DNA of 64,000 nucleotides from Blastocladiella emersonii ATCC 22665 (lineage: Eukaryota; Blastocladiomycota; Blastocladiomycetes; Blastocladiales; Blastocladiaceae), in contig JANHCV010000001.1 in NCBI GenBank assembly GCA_025594325.1, positions 2,728,001 to 2,792,000 of the forward strand, read 5' to 3'. Positions 50,977-61,929 of this stretch are shown in pieces (within the stretch, counting starts at the first letter, position 1; every line of letters begins with the position of its first letter). The notes beneath the pieces were generated by a model. The model ran no database searches. It saw nothing but the letters and a program-made list of their open reading frames with translations, and was not told where the DNA came from. The position numbers and the translations under genes are program-made.

Positions 50977-51204
50977 GCCGCGGTCCTGCACTGCGATTGC
51001 ACGACGACAACGCCGAGCAGCGGGACTGAGACGAGAGCCGTCAGCTCCGAGATCGTCCTCGCTCAGAGCTCAGAGCTCAGAATTTGCAATCGTAGCTCAG
51101 AAAACCCTGCATCCGTATATGTACGACTCTGGCTGCATGAACAAAAACCATCCATCGGGCGGGCGTAGAGGTGGTGAAGAGCAGGCAGCACGCGCGTGTC
51201 CCGC

Positions 51205-51660
51205 TCCATTCACCCGCGCCCTGAGCCCCCAAGGGGACCGAACCAGAAGCGCGGGGGAGAAGACACGCGTCGACGGGCAGCCTCGCGTCCGTCACGATCG
51301 CACTTTCGCTCTCCATTCACCCGCGTCCCGAACCCCCATGGGGGTCTCGCCGGGAAAAACGCGGGGGAGAGGTACTCGGCGGCCTCGCACACGGCTCGGG
51401 GGGTCTCCATTCACCCGCGTCTCGAGCCCCCATGGGGGCCGAACCGAGAACGCGGGGGAGAGCCCGTTCGCGGCCTCGCTCGCTCGCGCGCGTCTTCGTC
51501 TCCGTTCACCCACGTCCCGAGCCCCCATGGGGACCGATCCGGAGACGTGGGGGAGAGTACTCGGCGGCGGCGGCGGCAGCCTCGTGTGCGCTTTCGTCCC
51601 CATATACCCGCGCCCCGAACCCCCATGGGGGTCTAGCCGGGAGCGCGGGGGAGAGTACTC
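51205..51660. repeat. Tandem minisatellite, five units of about 95-106 bp with palindromic core
   Basis: Units begin near 51207, 51313, 51408, 51503 and 51601. Each has CATTCACCCGCGTCCCGA or a variant, then the palindrome CCCCCATGGGG, then a G/C linker and ACGCGGGGGAGAG. CCCGCGT and ACGCGGG can pair, so each unit could fold into a hairpin. Unit lengths are not multiples of three, and copies differ by several bases, so coding is unlikely. Confidence 0.75.
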
Positions 51661-53442
51661 GGCGGCGGTATCGTGCGGGGGGCGCCCGCCCGTCGGCTCG
51701 TGGCCGTGGCCGTGGCCGCGGTCGCGCTGCTGCTCCTGCTGCCACTCCACTTGAACTGCGACGACGTGTCGCCGCGTACGACTTGCGACCGCGACCCCGC
51801 GTACGACTTGCGACCGCGTAACCGCGTACGACTTGCGACCGCGAGCGGCTGCTGCGGCACGGCCGAGTTGAACTTGACCGTCCGTTGGTCGAGGCCGGGC
51901 GCCGAGCACCGTGTTCTTGAGGATCAGGATGAGGACAATCGTGACGCGGATGGCGATGCCGGTCTTGCGCGACAGCGACAGCGACAGCGACCCGTTGCAG
52001 CGGCCGATGATCGAGTTGAACGAGCGGCCACCTTGGCCTGGCCTTGCCGTCGAGCTTGATCACGGCGAGCGACATGGTCTTGGTGGCCGACTGCTTGGTG
52101 GTGGTGGTGAACGTCGCGCCGTACGGTAGTCGTTGCGCGATGACAATCTACGCCGCAGGCAGGGGATCTTGGTGGTTAGCGTGCGGAGCGAGCGCGAGCG
52201 GATCAAGAAGCGAGCTGTGACCGTACCTGGCAGCAGCGATCGATGCACCACACCACGCCACGCCACGCCACGCCACGCCAGGCCAGCGAGAACCGGGACT
52301 TGACGATCTTGGCAACGGCGGCAGCGACGCGTCGGCCGTGTGCTTGATGATCGTGACGGCCGATGAGCGACGGCCGAACGGGACAGGAGCGGGCGGAACT
52401 CGGGGGCGCGCGCTCGTCAGGCCGCGACAGCTGCAGCGGGACCTCGAGTCGCCGCCGTGCCGTGGCTGCCGATGATCTCGAGGACGGGACGAGCGCCGAG
52501 GCAGAAGGTGGTCGATCGCGTTGATGTCATGGTGAGAAGTCGAGACCGTCCAGCCCGGGAGGTGAGGTAGTAGTGAAGTGCGAGGGAGGAGGGCGAGTGA
52601 GGATCAGTTGAGCGAGGAGCCCGAGCGCATTTATGGGCTCCGCAGGCGTGCAGCCGCCGGCACGCGCGCGAAACCAGCCACGAGCGGGGGCAGCGGCAGC
52701 GGCAGCAGCGGCGCGACACGGTGCACGGTGGCAGTCCGAGCGAGCGAATGAGCGAACAAACGAACGAGAAACTCGGCGCGAAACCGCCGAGATACTGAAC
52801 AGGCGCGATATTGTCTCGCACCACGTCGCACGCGCGCACCATCGGTCCGTCGTAGCTGACCAAGGCGGCGCGCTCGCCATCGCACCAAGACAAGGAAATC
52901 CTCGATCGGTGCCGCCCGTGCGAGACGTTGCCAAGAGCCTGTTCCGTCGGAAGCGCGGCGCGGCGCGGCGCGGAGGCCGTGCACCAGCGTAGAGGTGCGC
53001 CGCTCTAGCTCACGATGAGTCAAACTGCGTCCCACTTTGGAACCGGAACTGGAACTCGAGCGGGCACGGGGGGCACGGGGGCACGGGGGCACGGGGGGAG
53101 ACGCGACGCGCGAGACGTGGCGCGACGCGTGTCAGCCATCAGCTGACTTTCACGTGGGAGGTGCGAGACATGATCACGATCGCGCGTTTGGGACAAGTAA
53201 ATATCAACGAGACTTGCCGCACGACAACCGACACTAGGTGAAACACGTGCTGAATGAACATGAAATGAGCTCGGCCTCGCGCAGGTCAACATTCAGACGA
53301 GATGTTCAAGGTTGTACAGGCAGATTCGACGCAACACGTCGAACGTAGTGTATTATGAAATAGGGGAGGGGAACGCACACGCCGGCACATCACACGCAAT
53401 ATGAGATAGGAAAGTGAAGAAAGAGGACGAGAGGGGAAAAGC

Positions 53443-54300
53443 TTAGATGCCGCCAAAGATCTTGGTGAGGATGGCCGCAAGGCGAAGGCCGCCCTTGAGG
53501 ACCTGGGCGTTGACAATGTCCTTGTTGGCCTTGTAGTACGCGCCGTTGGTCTGGTCGCCGGCCTGGAGGCCGTCGCGGTAGACGGCCGAGCACACGAGCG
53601 CCTCGCTGTTCTTGGCCCACGACTCGGCGCACGCGGTGACCTTGGCCTCGTTGGTGGGGTCAACCGATGCGGCGCACTCGGCCATGGTGTCAGCGGGCGC
53701 CGGCTTGGTGAGGAGGGCATCGACCCACTGCTCGGCCGAGCCGCCGAAATCGTCGGACTGGACCTGGCGGATGAGCGTCGAGTCCCAGAGGCTGTGCAGG
53801 TTGACGGTCTTCTTGGCGAACTTGACCTTAATGTTGTTGGAGCCGCGCTCGTAGCCCGACGCGTGGAGCGGCTGCGCAATGTCGCCGACATAGTGCACGA
53901 GGTAGGCGAGGGCCTGACCGGCCTCCTTGCCCGACTTGTTCGCGCTGAGGATCTTGGCCGAGGCGGCGATCGCGGTGACAACGCAGCCGGTGTCCTCGCA
54001 GCTGGTCGGCAGGGCGGCGGTGCGGCCGCAGTCACCGGGGGAGTCCGGGTACTGGATGTAGTGCTGCGGTGCGGTCTTAGGGCTCTTGTGGCGGTCGGGC
54101 CACGTCGACGCGTCCTCAATGGACTTGACGTCGGGGCTCGACTTGATCAGGGCGTCGACGCCGGCCTTGGCGCGCGGCGTCAGGTTGGCGTAGGCGATCG
54201 ACGCGACGGCCTCATGGCCCTCAGAGCCCCAAGCGTTGGCCGAGTTGGCGAGCGCGAGGAGAGCGAAGACGGTGATGAGGAGAGTCGAAGGGTTGGTCAT
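53443..54300 (-). CDS. Secreted S1/P1-type nuclease
   Basis: Single exon, 285 residues. S1/P1 nucleases are zinc-dependent secreted enzymes that cleave single-stranded DNA and RNA and release 5'-nucleotides. A signal peptide (1-23, LLITVFALLALANSANA) is cleaved just before Trp24, the mature N-terminus that ligates zinc in this family. Other ligands are in WGSEGHEAVA (His30), EDASTWPDRHK, PQHYIQYP, YLVHYVGDIAQPLH and NLHSLWDSTLI. Paired Cys (GDCG, SCEDTGC) form the usual disulfides. Length is typical. A TATAAA box lies at 54367-54372. The gene sits in the spacer of the inverted duplication, so it is single-copy there. Confidence 0.93.
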   Translation of the reverse strand: MTNPSTLLITVFALLALANSANAWGSEGHEAVASIAYANLTPRAKAGVDALIKSSPDVKSIEDASTWPDRHKSPKTAPQHYIQYPDSPGDCGRTAALPTSCEDTGCVVTAIAASAKILSANKSGKEAGQALAYLVHYVGDIAQPLHASGYERGSNNIKVKFAKKTVNLHSLWDSTLIRQVQSDDFGGSAEQWVDALLTKPAPADTMAECAASVDPTNEAKVTACAESWAKNSEALVCSAVYRDGLQAGDQTNGAYYKANKDIVNAQVLKGGLRLAAILTKIFGGI

Positions 54301-54836
54301 GGCCGACGTCTACGGAGGATCTATGGTGATGAGGGACACAGTTGAGGCGCGGGGGACTCGATCCTCTTTATACGGGCGGGTTCAGGGCCCGCCGCCGCTG
54401 CGGCGTGTTCCCGGGTCCTCAGCTTGCTTGCTCGAACGAAGCCGCGTCGGAAAGAACCGGCTGCAGTCCGATCGAGTCCGTGTTGCTCGCGTGCAAGATT
54501 TACGTCTGAAACACGGCGTAGCGTTTGCCGAGCCGAAGGCACGGACACGCGCACGACCTGGTGCCGCAACCTCCACTTTCAACTGGTTTGCATGCGGATG
54601 TGTTTCACTTTTGCTCCGCTCGTCACGAATGTCAAGCAGTCACGCGTTTTCTCGACGCGTGCCGCCTCGCGGACGAGTCCAAGCGACACAAAGACCGAGA
54701 AGTCACCCAGACCGCGAAGCTGCATCAAACGCATCCACGGGGCGATGATTCGCTCATCGCACTGAGTTGACCACGAGGCACGAGGCACGACGCACGACGC
54801 ACGAGTCATGAGCTGCGTACGATACGTTTCCACCAC
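54301..54836. promoter_or_regulatory. S1/P1 nuclease promoter and spacer edge
   Basis: TATAAA (minus strand) at 54367-54372 lies 67-72 bp upstream of the nuclease ATG, one of the clearest TATA boxes in the window. The remainder to 54836 has no gene. Near 54776-54806 there is a short degenerate GCACGA tandem (ACGAGGCACGAGGCACGACG). Confidence 0.55.
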
Positions 54837-55977
54837 GCCGATCCATCACGCGGGTGAGCGCGCCGTTCGGGCGTGAAGTTGTTACACTTGGGGTGTGGCC
54901 GAGCGTTCTCCTGCATCATTCGGCTTCCAGTGTCTCGCTGTTCATGAGCGATGAGATGCGCAAGGTAACGGGGAAGCAAGAACGCGAGCGAGCGAACACA
55001 CGCGTGATGGCCGCGCGTGATGGCCGCCGACGCGCACGATGGCCGCTCGAATACGTGAGCTAAGTTGACCCATCGCTGCAGCGGGCTCACATAAATTTGC
55101 AAAATTACTTTCTCGACGCTAAAATAGCTTCAGACACATATGATGCTCATACGCAAAGTTTCGGCCGGATCGGCGACATGGTGTGATTCAAGAAGCCAAG
55201 TCTTACGTGCAGGATTGGCGCGAGATCGTCCGAACGACCAAAACCAAAAGTTTTTTTCAACTTTGCACGGCCGGACGACTTCTCGACACCCCGACACTTC
55301 GACTCGGAGACTTTTGCATGTACGTGGTCCCTGAGGGTCCCTGATGACGATCCGATGCTCAGAAAAAAATATTCTGATGCATCGTGAATTTAGACGTCTA
55401 AGTCGTGTCACGTGCTGCGAGCTGCAGGGATCAGCGCTCGCGTCTGTCTTGACGCGCGTCGCTCATGTCGGCGTGACCGCGCGGGCATCGCGGCCCACGC
55501 CCTCGGTGGCCGCCACCGCCCTTGTCGGCTGATCCCCTTTGCACCGCACGCATTGCGTCTATCGTACATGGCGTATCCCGAGCTTCTTTGGCGATATTCT
55601 TGCTCGCTCAACGGAACACGCGGTGCGGCGCGCTGAGCGCTCGCGAGCAACAACTTCAATGCTCGCGTCGCGAGAGCAGATGTTGAGGCACAAGCACACG
55701 GAAGACAAGTGTAGAGTAGTAGCACAAAAACGGTCTATATATCACTTTGCGATCCAGGCGCACTGCCGCCGATCACACCAAAAAAGTTGAGCAGGGAGGA
55801 GAGGAGAGTGGATGCCGCGCACGCGCCGCCGCCGCAGGCTGCGTTGAGCGAGGAGATGGCCAACGCAGCGGCGAGCAAGCACACGAAGCACGACAGGATG
55901 AGGGAGGGGGGGGGGTCACACCGAGGGAGGAGAGAAAAAGTGAGCGAGCGAACGAGGCGAGGAGGCGGGCGCCGCTT

Positions 55978-57540
55978 TTACGCGACCATGGCCTCGATCA
56001 TCTCCTTGCGGTCCTTAGCCGTCTCCGAGGCCTTGTCGTGCTCGAGCTGCTGGGCGAGGGCACGGTCGTCCTCGGCGTCGTCGAGGTTGTCGGGGTTGAA
56101 GGCGAGCGAGCCCTTGGGGATGAAGGTCGAGAGGAGCACGACGACACCGCAGCACGTCATGACGAGGCCGGCCGTGTAGAACATGGCGTCCTGCGTCGGC
56201 TTGAGGCCGGCGAGCTTGGGGAACTTCTTGGCCGAGCCGTACTTCTTGAGCAGGTCGGCGACGAACGAGTCCTGCACCTTGCCAATGGCCGTGTTGACGA
56301 CGGCGAAGATGACAATGTACAGCACGTAGAGGAACGACATGACCGAGCCGAGCGGCGACACGGTCGCCTCCGAGTCCTCGATCTTGGCGAGGCGCGACTG
56401 CACGTACGCGACGAGCGACACGTCGCCGGCGGCCCAGCCCATGGAGACGGGGATCATGATGGCGGCGAGGAACCAGACCCAGCCCTCAATGTTCTCGAAC
56501 GGCGACGCGAGCGGGAAGATCCAAACGACGAGCAGCATGATGGCGTCGAGGCGCAGCCACGGGATGGGCGTCTTGACGGCGTCGGCGAAGAAGAGGACAA
56601 AGGCGGCGCCGCACAGCTCGCCAAAGTTGGAGCCCGAGACGAGGAGCTGCTGGTACGAGCCCGTCGACAGCGCGAAATTGGCGTAGTGCGCGAACAGCAC
56701 GTTCTCGAGGTACCGGTGCAGGACGAGGGGCAGCGTGTAGGCGGGGATGAGCCACACGAGCGACCGGTTGGTGCACACGAGCTTGAGGCCGACCCAGACC
56801 GAGTAGAAGAAGGCCTTGACGATGGCGAAGAACTCGGAGACAATGTTGCCCGAGACGCGCTTGGTCTTGGACGGGCCCTCGTACGCCTCGCTCGTCGCGT
56901 CCTTGATGCGCGACCAGATCATGGCAGCGCCCGTGAAGGCGATCGGGATCAGGGCCAGCGAGTAGGCGTAGTTGAAGTAGGCGATCCAGTACTTGGAGAG
57001 CAGCGCGCCGAGCGTGCCGGCCGTCTCGTAGAAGATGTGCACCGTCGAGTCCATGCGCTTGAGCTTGGACGGGTCCGAGCCGACAATGTCGCGCGGGATG
57101 ACGCGGCGGATCAGCTCGATGATGCCGTGGAAGATACCGACAATGGGGAACAGGATGGCGACGAGGAAGGGGTCCCAGCTGCCGTTCTTGTAGTTCTTCT
57201 CGTCGCCGAGGCCCGTCGAGCCGCCGCCGTTGACGGCCTCGAGGATCGGGATGATGGCGACGATGAGGCCGAACAGGAAGATGGACGTGGCGAGCACGCG
57301 CGAAGTGGGCCAGCGCTTGATGAGCGGCGACACGAGCAGCGAGCCAATCGACTGGCACGCGTAGTTGACCGACACGACGGCGCCCCAGGTGGCGGCGGGC
57401 GCGACCTTGTAGCGGTTGAGCACGATGTTGGACATGCAGCCCGTCAGCGTCTCGAGCGCGAACTTGTAGAACATGATGCCACCAATGTAGATGGTGAGGT
57501 TCTTCTTCTCCGAGCTGGAGAAACCGTCGTAGACGCCCAT
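55978..57540 (-). CDS. MFS-like 12-helix membrane protein, copy 2
   Basis: Single exon, 520 residues, identical in protein sequence to the copy at 47591-49153 and in opposite orientation, so the two copies point toward each other. The copy includes the same TATA-like box (57707-57714). Nothing indicates decay: no stop, frameshift or codon change is visible. Both copies could be expressed, doubling dosage of a transporter of unknown substrate. Confidence 0.85.
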   Translation of the reverse strand: MGVYDGFSSSEKKNLTIYIGGIMFYKFALETLTGCMSNIVLNRYKVAPAATWGAVVSVNYACQSIGSLLVSPLIKRWPTSRVLATSIFLFGLIVAIIPILEAVNGGGSTGLGDEKNYKNGSWDPFLVAILFPIVGIFHGIIELIRRVIPRDIVGSDPSKLKRMDSTVHIFYETAGTLGALLSKYWIAYFNYAYSLALIPIAFTGAAMIWSRIKDATSEAYEGPSKTKRVSGNIVSEFFAIVKAFFYSVWVGLKLVCTNRSLVWLIPAYTLPLVLHRYLENVLFAHYANFALSTGSYQQLLVSGSNFGELCGAAFVLFFADAVKTPIPWLRLDAIMLLVVWIFPLASPFENIEGWVWFLAAIMIPVSMGWAAGDVSLVAYVQSRLAKIEDSEATVSPLGSVMSFLYVLYIVIFAVVNTAIGKVQDSFVADLLKKYGSAKKFPKLAGLKPTQDAMFYTAGLVMTCCGVVVLLSTFIPKGSLAFNPDNLDDAEDDRALAQQLEHDKASETAKDRKEMIEAMVA

Positions 57541-57706
57541 GGTTGGTGATGCGCGCGATGCGGGTGGGGTTCTTACGGGAGGGCGGGGGCGAGCGAGAGC
57601 GCGGGCGAGTGGGTGATGGCCGTGCTGATCTCTAGTGGGTGAAGCGTAGCGAGGTAGATCCGGACGAGGAGACTCGGCAGCCGGGATGGGCGGGGGGCGG
57701 CCGCTC

Positions 57707-57714
57707 TACTTATA
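57707..57714 (-). promoter_or_regulatory. TATA-like box of the right MFS gene copy
   Basis: Mirror of the site at 47417-47424, TATAAGTA on the minus strand, 167 bp upstream of the start codon at 57540. Confidence 0.5.
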
Positions 57715-58445
57715 CTTTTGCTGCGGAGGATCGAGCTCGAGGGCGAGCGGACCACGCGTGCTCCCCTCGTGGCGTATAGCATGCGCACTGCCGCACACAC
57801 GCGGCGCGTGCGGTCCCGTCCCGGAGGGCTCTGGCGTGAAGCCGTGTGCGGGCCGGCGTGCTGGCGTGGACGCGGGGCTGCGAGGGCGCGCGGCCCGCTC
57901 GTTTGGCCCTTCAGAAACACGTTTCCCTCGTTCGCGTGCGTGCGTGCGTGCTTTCCGCCACGCGGCGAGGATTGCGCCACAGTGCGGCGGCGGCGGCAGC
58001 GAACCATGGCGCCGCCGCACGGGCGCGCCTCAACGTGTTCCATGCCGCCGCGCCGCGCCGCGAGGTCCGCGAGCCGACCGGCCCAGAAAACGTGTGGCGC
58101 GCCGCAAACCGCTCCGCACTCGTTCCGCCTTTTTTTCCACACCCGCCTCGTTCGGCCTCGCTCGATGGTTTGTTGGAGATCGCCGCCTCTCCCACATGGA
58201 CCCGCCCGGGCTCGCTCGCGCGCCCGCTGCTCGGAGGAGACACATGGAGCTGGCACCACCTCCGTCATCGTCCTGCGCTCCGCCCTTGTCGGTCCCTCTC
58301 GCGGATCTCGCACACCCTCCCCGAGTCTTGGCGCGCGCCGAACAACGTGTTCCTCGGGCCCTTCGCCGACGTGATTTTCTGAACGGGTCCCGTCCTCTCC
58401 CCGTCATCGTCGTCGCTGGCGCCGCCACAGCCGTGCATCACTCAC

Positions 58446-59736
58446 TTACGATCGCCGTACTCGCTGCTGCCGTCGCCCCGCCTCCTCGTCTTTGCCTGCT
58501 CTCGCTCGAGCTTCCGCCCGCCCCGTGGATCGGCCTTGCGCACCGCTTCTCGGCCTTACCTCGCGCTCGCTCGCCCCTCGCGTCGTCGAGCCAGCGGAAC
58601 CGAGGCGCCGCGCAACAACTTGGATCGGCGACTTTGCTTGAGAGGTCACCGGCTGCGCCTCCGCTTTGACGACGTCTGCGTTCACTGAGTGATGTGGACG
58701 TGCAGCTCATCTTGAGAGCACGCACCTGTGTCCCTCGTTGCGAGTCCCTGCTGCTGACGCTTCGGTTCTTCGTCGCTGCCTGCTCTCGCCCATGTTTCCG
58801 CCTGCCTCAAGGATCGGCCCCGTGCAGCTCGGCTGTCGGCCAGTCGTCTTCGCGCTCGTCCTGACGCGGGACGAGTCTGCCATGCGAGAGGTGAGTAGCT
58901 CGCATTGTCTCGGCCTTCACCAGTACCAGTCCGTCGTCGGCTACGCGCGGCGCGTGCATACCCCGCGCGAACACTCGGGGACTTCGCAGCGACGTCGACG
59001 AGGCAATGAGAGAGGTTCACGTTGTCGGCGTGGGCCGATCCTTACGAGCAACTCGACGCGCCGGATGCTGACGACTATGTCCTCCCTCCAGGTCCGCGCA
59101 TCGTCGTTGGAAACGGTCCAAGGTCGCTACTCGGTTCTCAAAGGGGCCGGCAACTTTCTCTCACCCGCTGTTCCGCCGTGAGTGAAGCGGATGGTTCCCA
59201 ACCTCTCGCTGTTCGTGCGTGCTGTGCTGCTGGCCCGCGAGCCTCGCTGCCCTTTCGCGTTGCCCTCTGCGCCAAACGCAAGAACTGTACATCGTAAGCC
59301 TTGTGCAGGCTAGCGATCATACGTAATGCACCTGTACTACTTGTGGCTTCCTCACAACTTACGCGCGGTAAACGAGGCAACGTCGCTCAAGTCGGCATCA
59401 CTGACCGCCTTTGTCGACAACATGAGCATGTCAAGTCCTTTTGTCAAGCGTCGGCTCCCTGGCTACCCTTGGGTGCCTTCGCAAACATCTCCAGCCGATG
59501 AGTCTGCGACGCGCAGGCGCGTGACAGCTCCGCGAGACAAAAGTGCGAGACGCGTTCGCCATCGCACGTGAGTGGCGCTCACAAGACGAGCGACGCGTCA
59601 CGTCAGCTGCGCCGCCTCGGCCCCGGTGTTGTGCCGCGCAGGGTTAAAACCGTCGTCGCAGCCCGCCGCGGCTCTCGCTCCCGCTCTCACCTGCCCCCTC
59701 CTTCCCATCATCTTGCACACATTCATCCATCGCACC
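58446..59736. other. Diverged repeat flank and promoter of the M28 peptidase
   Basis: 58446-58950 is, in reverse complement, a diverged relative of 46200-46685. Conserved islands are GGCCGATCC at about 58531 and 58812, each followed by GAGAGCAGGCA(A/G)(A/C)GACGA, and GATGAGCTGCACG near 58698-58710. From about 59050 no gene is seen. The final part has GTGCGAGACGCGTTCGCC at 59543-59560 and GGGTTAAAACC near 59641, likely promoter elements of the M28 gene. Confidence 0.5.
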
Positions 59737-61595
59737 ATGCAACCTCGCCCACTGCTCCGCCGCCTCGCGGTCCTGGCCGTCCTCCTTGTCAGCGCCGTCG
59801 CCACGGCCTCCTCCTCGCGCGTGTCCGACTCGGAGGTGATCCTCGGCCCAAGCTCGGCGTACTCGGACGGCCTCGACACGCTACGCGTCGGCTACTCGCT
59901 CGACATCGACGGCCGCACCGCCCTCCCGCACCTCTTCCCCTCGCCGCATGGCGTGCATGCTGCCGGCGCCGACGCGAGCAAGCCGATCCTCATCCGCCAC
60001 CCGACGTGGGACCACCTCGTGCTCAAGTACTTCGAGCGCGACGGTGACGATGCCGCCGAGGCGCGCGACGCGTGGCACGCCGCCGTGACCGAGTCCCTCC
60101 GCCGCGCCGTGGCGGACCGTTCGCCAGCCGGCGTCGACCTCGACCACGCGGCGACGCAGTTTGTGCTCCACTCGTCGGGCCGCCGCTCGGCCCCCATGTC
60201 CGAGCTGTACACGTCGCCGAACCGCGGCATCGTGGTCGTCGCCGTCGACCCCAAGTGGCGCATCCCGCTTCCCCCGGCTGCGGCCGCCCAGTCCATCTCG
60301 CCCGACGTCGCCGTGTCGGACATTCTCGTCGACGCGCTCCCCGGCAACACGCAGGTCCACCGCCTCCCGCTGCCGCCCGCTCGCGACACGGCCGCGGGGT
60401 CCATGACAGTGGATGCGGTGCTCGACGAGCACGTCCGCATCGAGCAGGCCCGCGAGCGCGGCGTCGCGCGTGCCATGGAGGTGCTCGCTGACCCGAAGCT
60501 GCAGCGCAAGCCGACCAAGCCGGCACCCGGCGACGAGCGGATCCACGCGCTGCTCGCCAACATCACGACGGACGAGCTACGCGCCGACGCGACGTTTCTG
60601 ACGGGCGAGAACCCCGACTCGCCGCTCACGACGCGCCACTCGCTGTCCAAGGGCCACCTGACGGCCGCCGAGTGGATCAAGAAGCGGTTCACGGCGTACG
60701 GGTGCGACTCGGTCGAGCTGGTCTCGTTCCGCGAGGGCTACGGGCCCAACGTTGTCTGGTACGCTTTCTCTCTATTCTTTGGTCGTGTCCGACACGTCAC
60801 TGACACTCCGATTCCTCGCACCTAGCACGATCGAGGGCGCTGATCTGGCCGACGAGCAGGTGGTCCTCGGCGCGCACCTCGACGACCGCGGCAGCCTGTT
60901 TGTGCCCTTCTCGCGCGCTCCCGGTGCCAACGACGACGGGTACGATCTCGAGTGTGTGTGCGAGCAGCGAGTGCCGCGCCGTCGCAAGCCACGACGTGTG
61001 CGGCATAGCCGTCGTCGCAGTAGTGTTGAACACGACCAGTTCTAACTCCCATCTCTTCCGTCATTCATTCAGGAGTGGAACGTCGATGCTGCTCGCCTCA
61101 CTGCGCCACCTCAAGGAGTCGGGGATCCGCCTGCGCCGCACGCTCAAGGTCGTCAACTTCTGCGGCGAGGAGCAGGGCCTGATCGGGTCCAAGGCGTACG
61201 CGCGGTCGGCCCGCGCGCGCGGCGACCCGATCGTGTTCATGCTACAGGGCGACATGCTCGCGTACCGGCACCCGGGCGAGCCGCTGCAGTGCGCGCTCCC
61301 CGCGGCGCACGCGTCGCCTGAGGCGTCGCTCGTGGTGCGCAAGGTGGCCGAGGTGTACACGCCCGAGGTGGTCGTCGGCACGACGTCGGCGTGCTGCAGC
61401 GACCACCAGTCGTTCTACGAGCAGGGCTTCATCAGCACGCAGATCTTCGAGCGCAACGGGCCCATCAAGGACCCCATGTACCACAACCGCGGCGACACGG
61501 TCGGCCGCATCGGCTACGACTTTGAGCAGCTGCAGGCGCTCACGCGGATCGCGCTCGCGACCACGGTCACGGTGGCCGAGATCGCCGAGGCCTAA
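59737..61595 (+). CDS. M28-family zinc metallopeptidase, secreted
   Basis: Three exons, join(59737..60758,60826..60939,61073..61595), 552 residues in phase. A signal peptide (1-24, LLRRLAVLAVLLVSAVATA) leads to a prodomain of about 300 residues. The M28 catalytic domain has GAHLDDRGS (His358, Asp360), GANDDGSGTS (bridging Asp, split by intron 2), FCGEEQGLIGSKAY (catalytic and ligand Glu), LQGDMLAY (Asp) and the distal MYHNRGDT His. All five zinc-ligand positions of a co-catalytic aminopeptidase appear present. Intron 2 is long for this genome (133 nt) and ends TTCATTCAG rather than TGTAG. It is probably an extracellular or vacuolar aminopeptidase; exact specificity is unknown. Confidence 0.88.
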
Positions 61596-61929
61596 GGCCG
61601 CGCGGGTTGTCCCTCCTTTCCTCTCCACAACCTCATTGCTCGGATCATCTTCCCCTCATACCTGCACATACATGTCCCCATTTTGCACACAACCTGCCCC
61701 GTCTCGAATCCCGTCGCCGACCGCGAGGGTCATCCGGCCGTGCCCTCACGTGGGCCAAAACCCGACGTGGCTGGCTCTCGCTCGCTGGTCGGCGGGGAGC
61801 GGAGCCGCCCAGCCGCCGCACGCGTCGCGCTCGCTCGGAGTCCTCTCTTCTCCTCCCCCACCCGGCTCGAGATCGGCCTCTTCTGCCCGCGGACTCGCAG
61901 CAGCACGAAGCCCGAGCAACGCACACACC
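61596..61929. other. Intergenic region between M28 peptidase and ERD2
   Basis: 334 bp of C/T-rich sequence, including the peptidase 3' UTR and ERD2 promoter. No ORF or clear TATA box. CACACACC immediately precedes the ERD2 ATG. Confidence 0.35.

Larger units (their letters stand above)
50295..53442. other. Inverted-duplication spacer: repeat-rich, no convincing gene
   Basis: About 3.1 kb. Features in order: a CTTCA pentamer tract near 50931-50976; five tandem copies of a unit of about 95-106 bp at about 51205-51660; three copies of GTACGACTTGCGACCGCG at about 51775-51842; a CCACG pentamer tract near 52255-52284; and G-rich GGGGGCAC repeats near 53066-53098. On the minus strand a TATA-like CCATAAATGC (about 52630) precedes an ATG at 52532 with a 37-codon frame, possibly the start of a decayed gene. 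No family similarity is seen. Confidence 0.45.
54837..58445 (-). repeat. Right arm of large inverted duplication (3,609 bp)
   Basis: Reverse complement of 46686-50294 with no difference in any segment I compared, including the non-coding AT-richer end (54837-55750) and the promoter side (57541-58445). It contains the second copy of the MFS-like gene. Identity in non-coding parts implies a very recent duplication, ongoing gene conversion or an assembly effect. Confidence 0.92.

Noticed and set aside
51205-51660. CRISPR-like array
   Set aside because: Units are about 95-106 bp, imperfect and continuous with no unique spacers, and the window is eukaryotic. It is a minisatellite.
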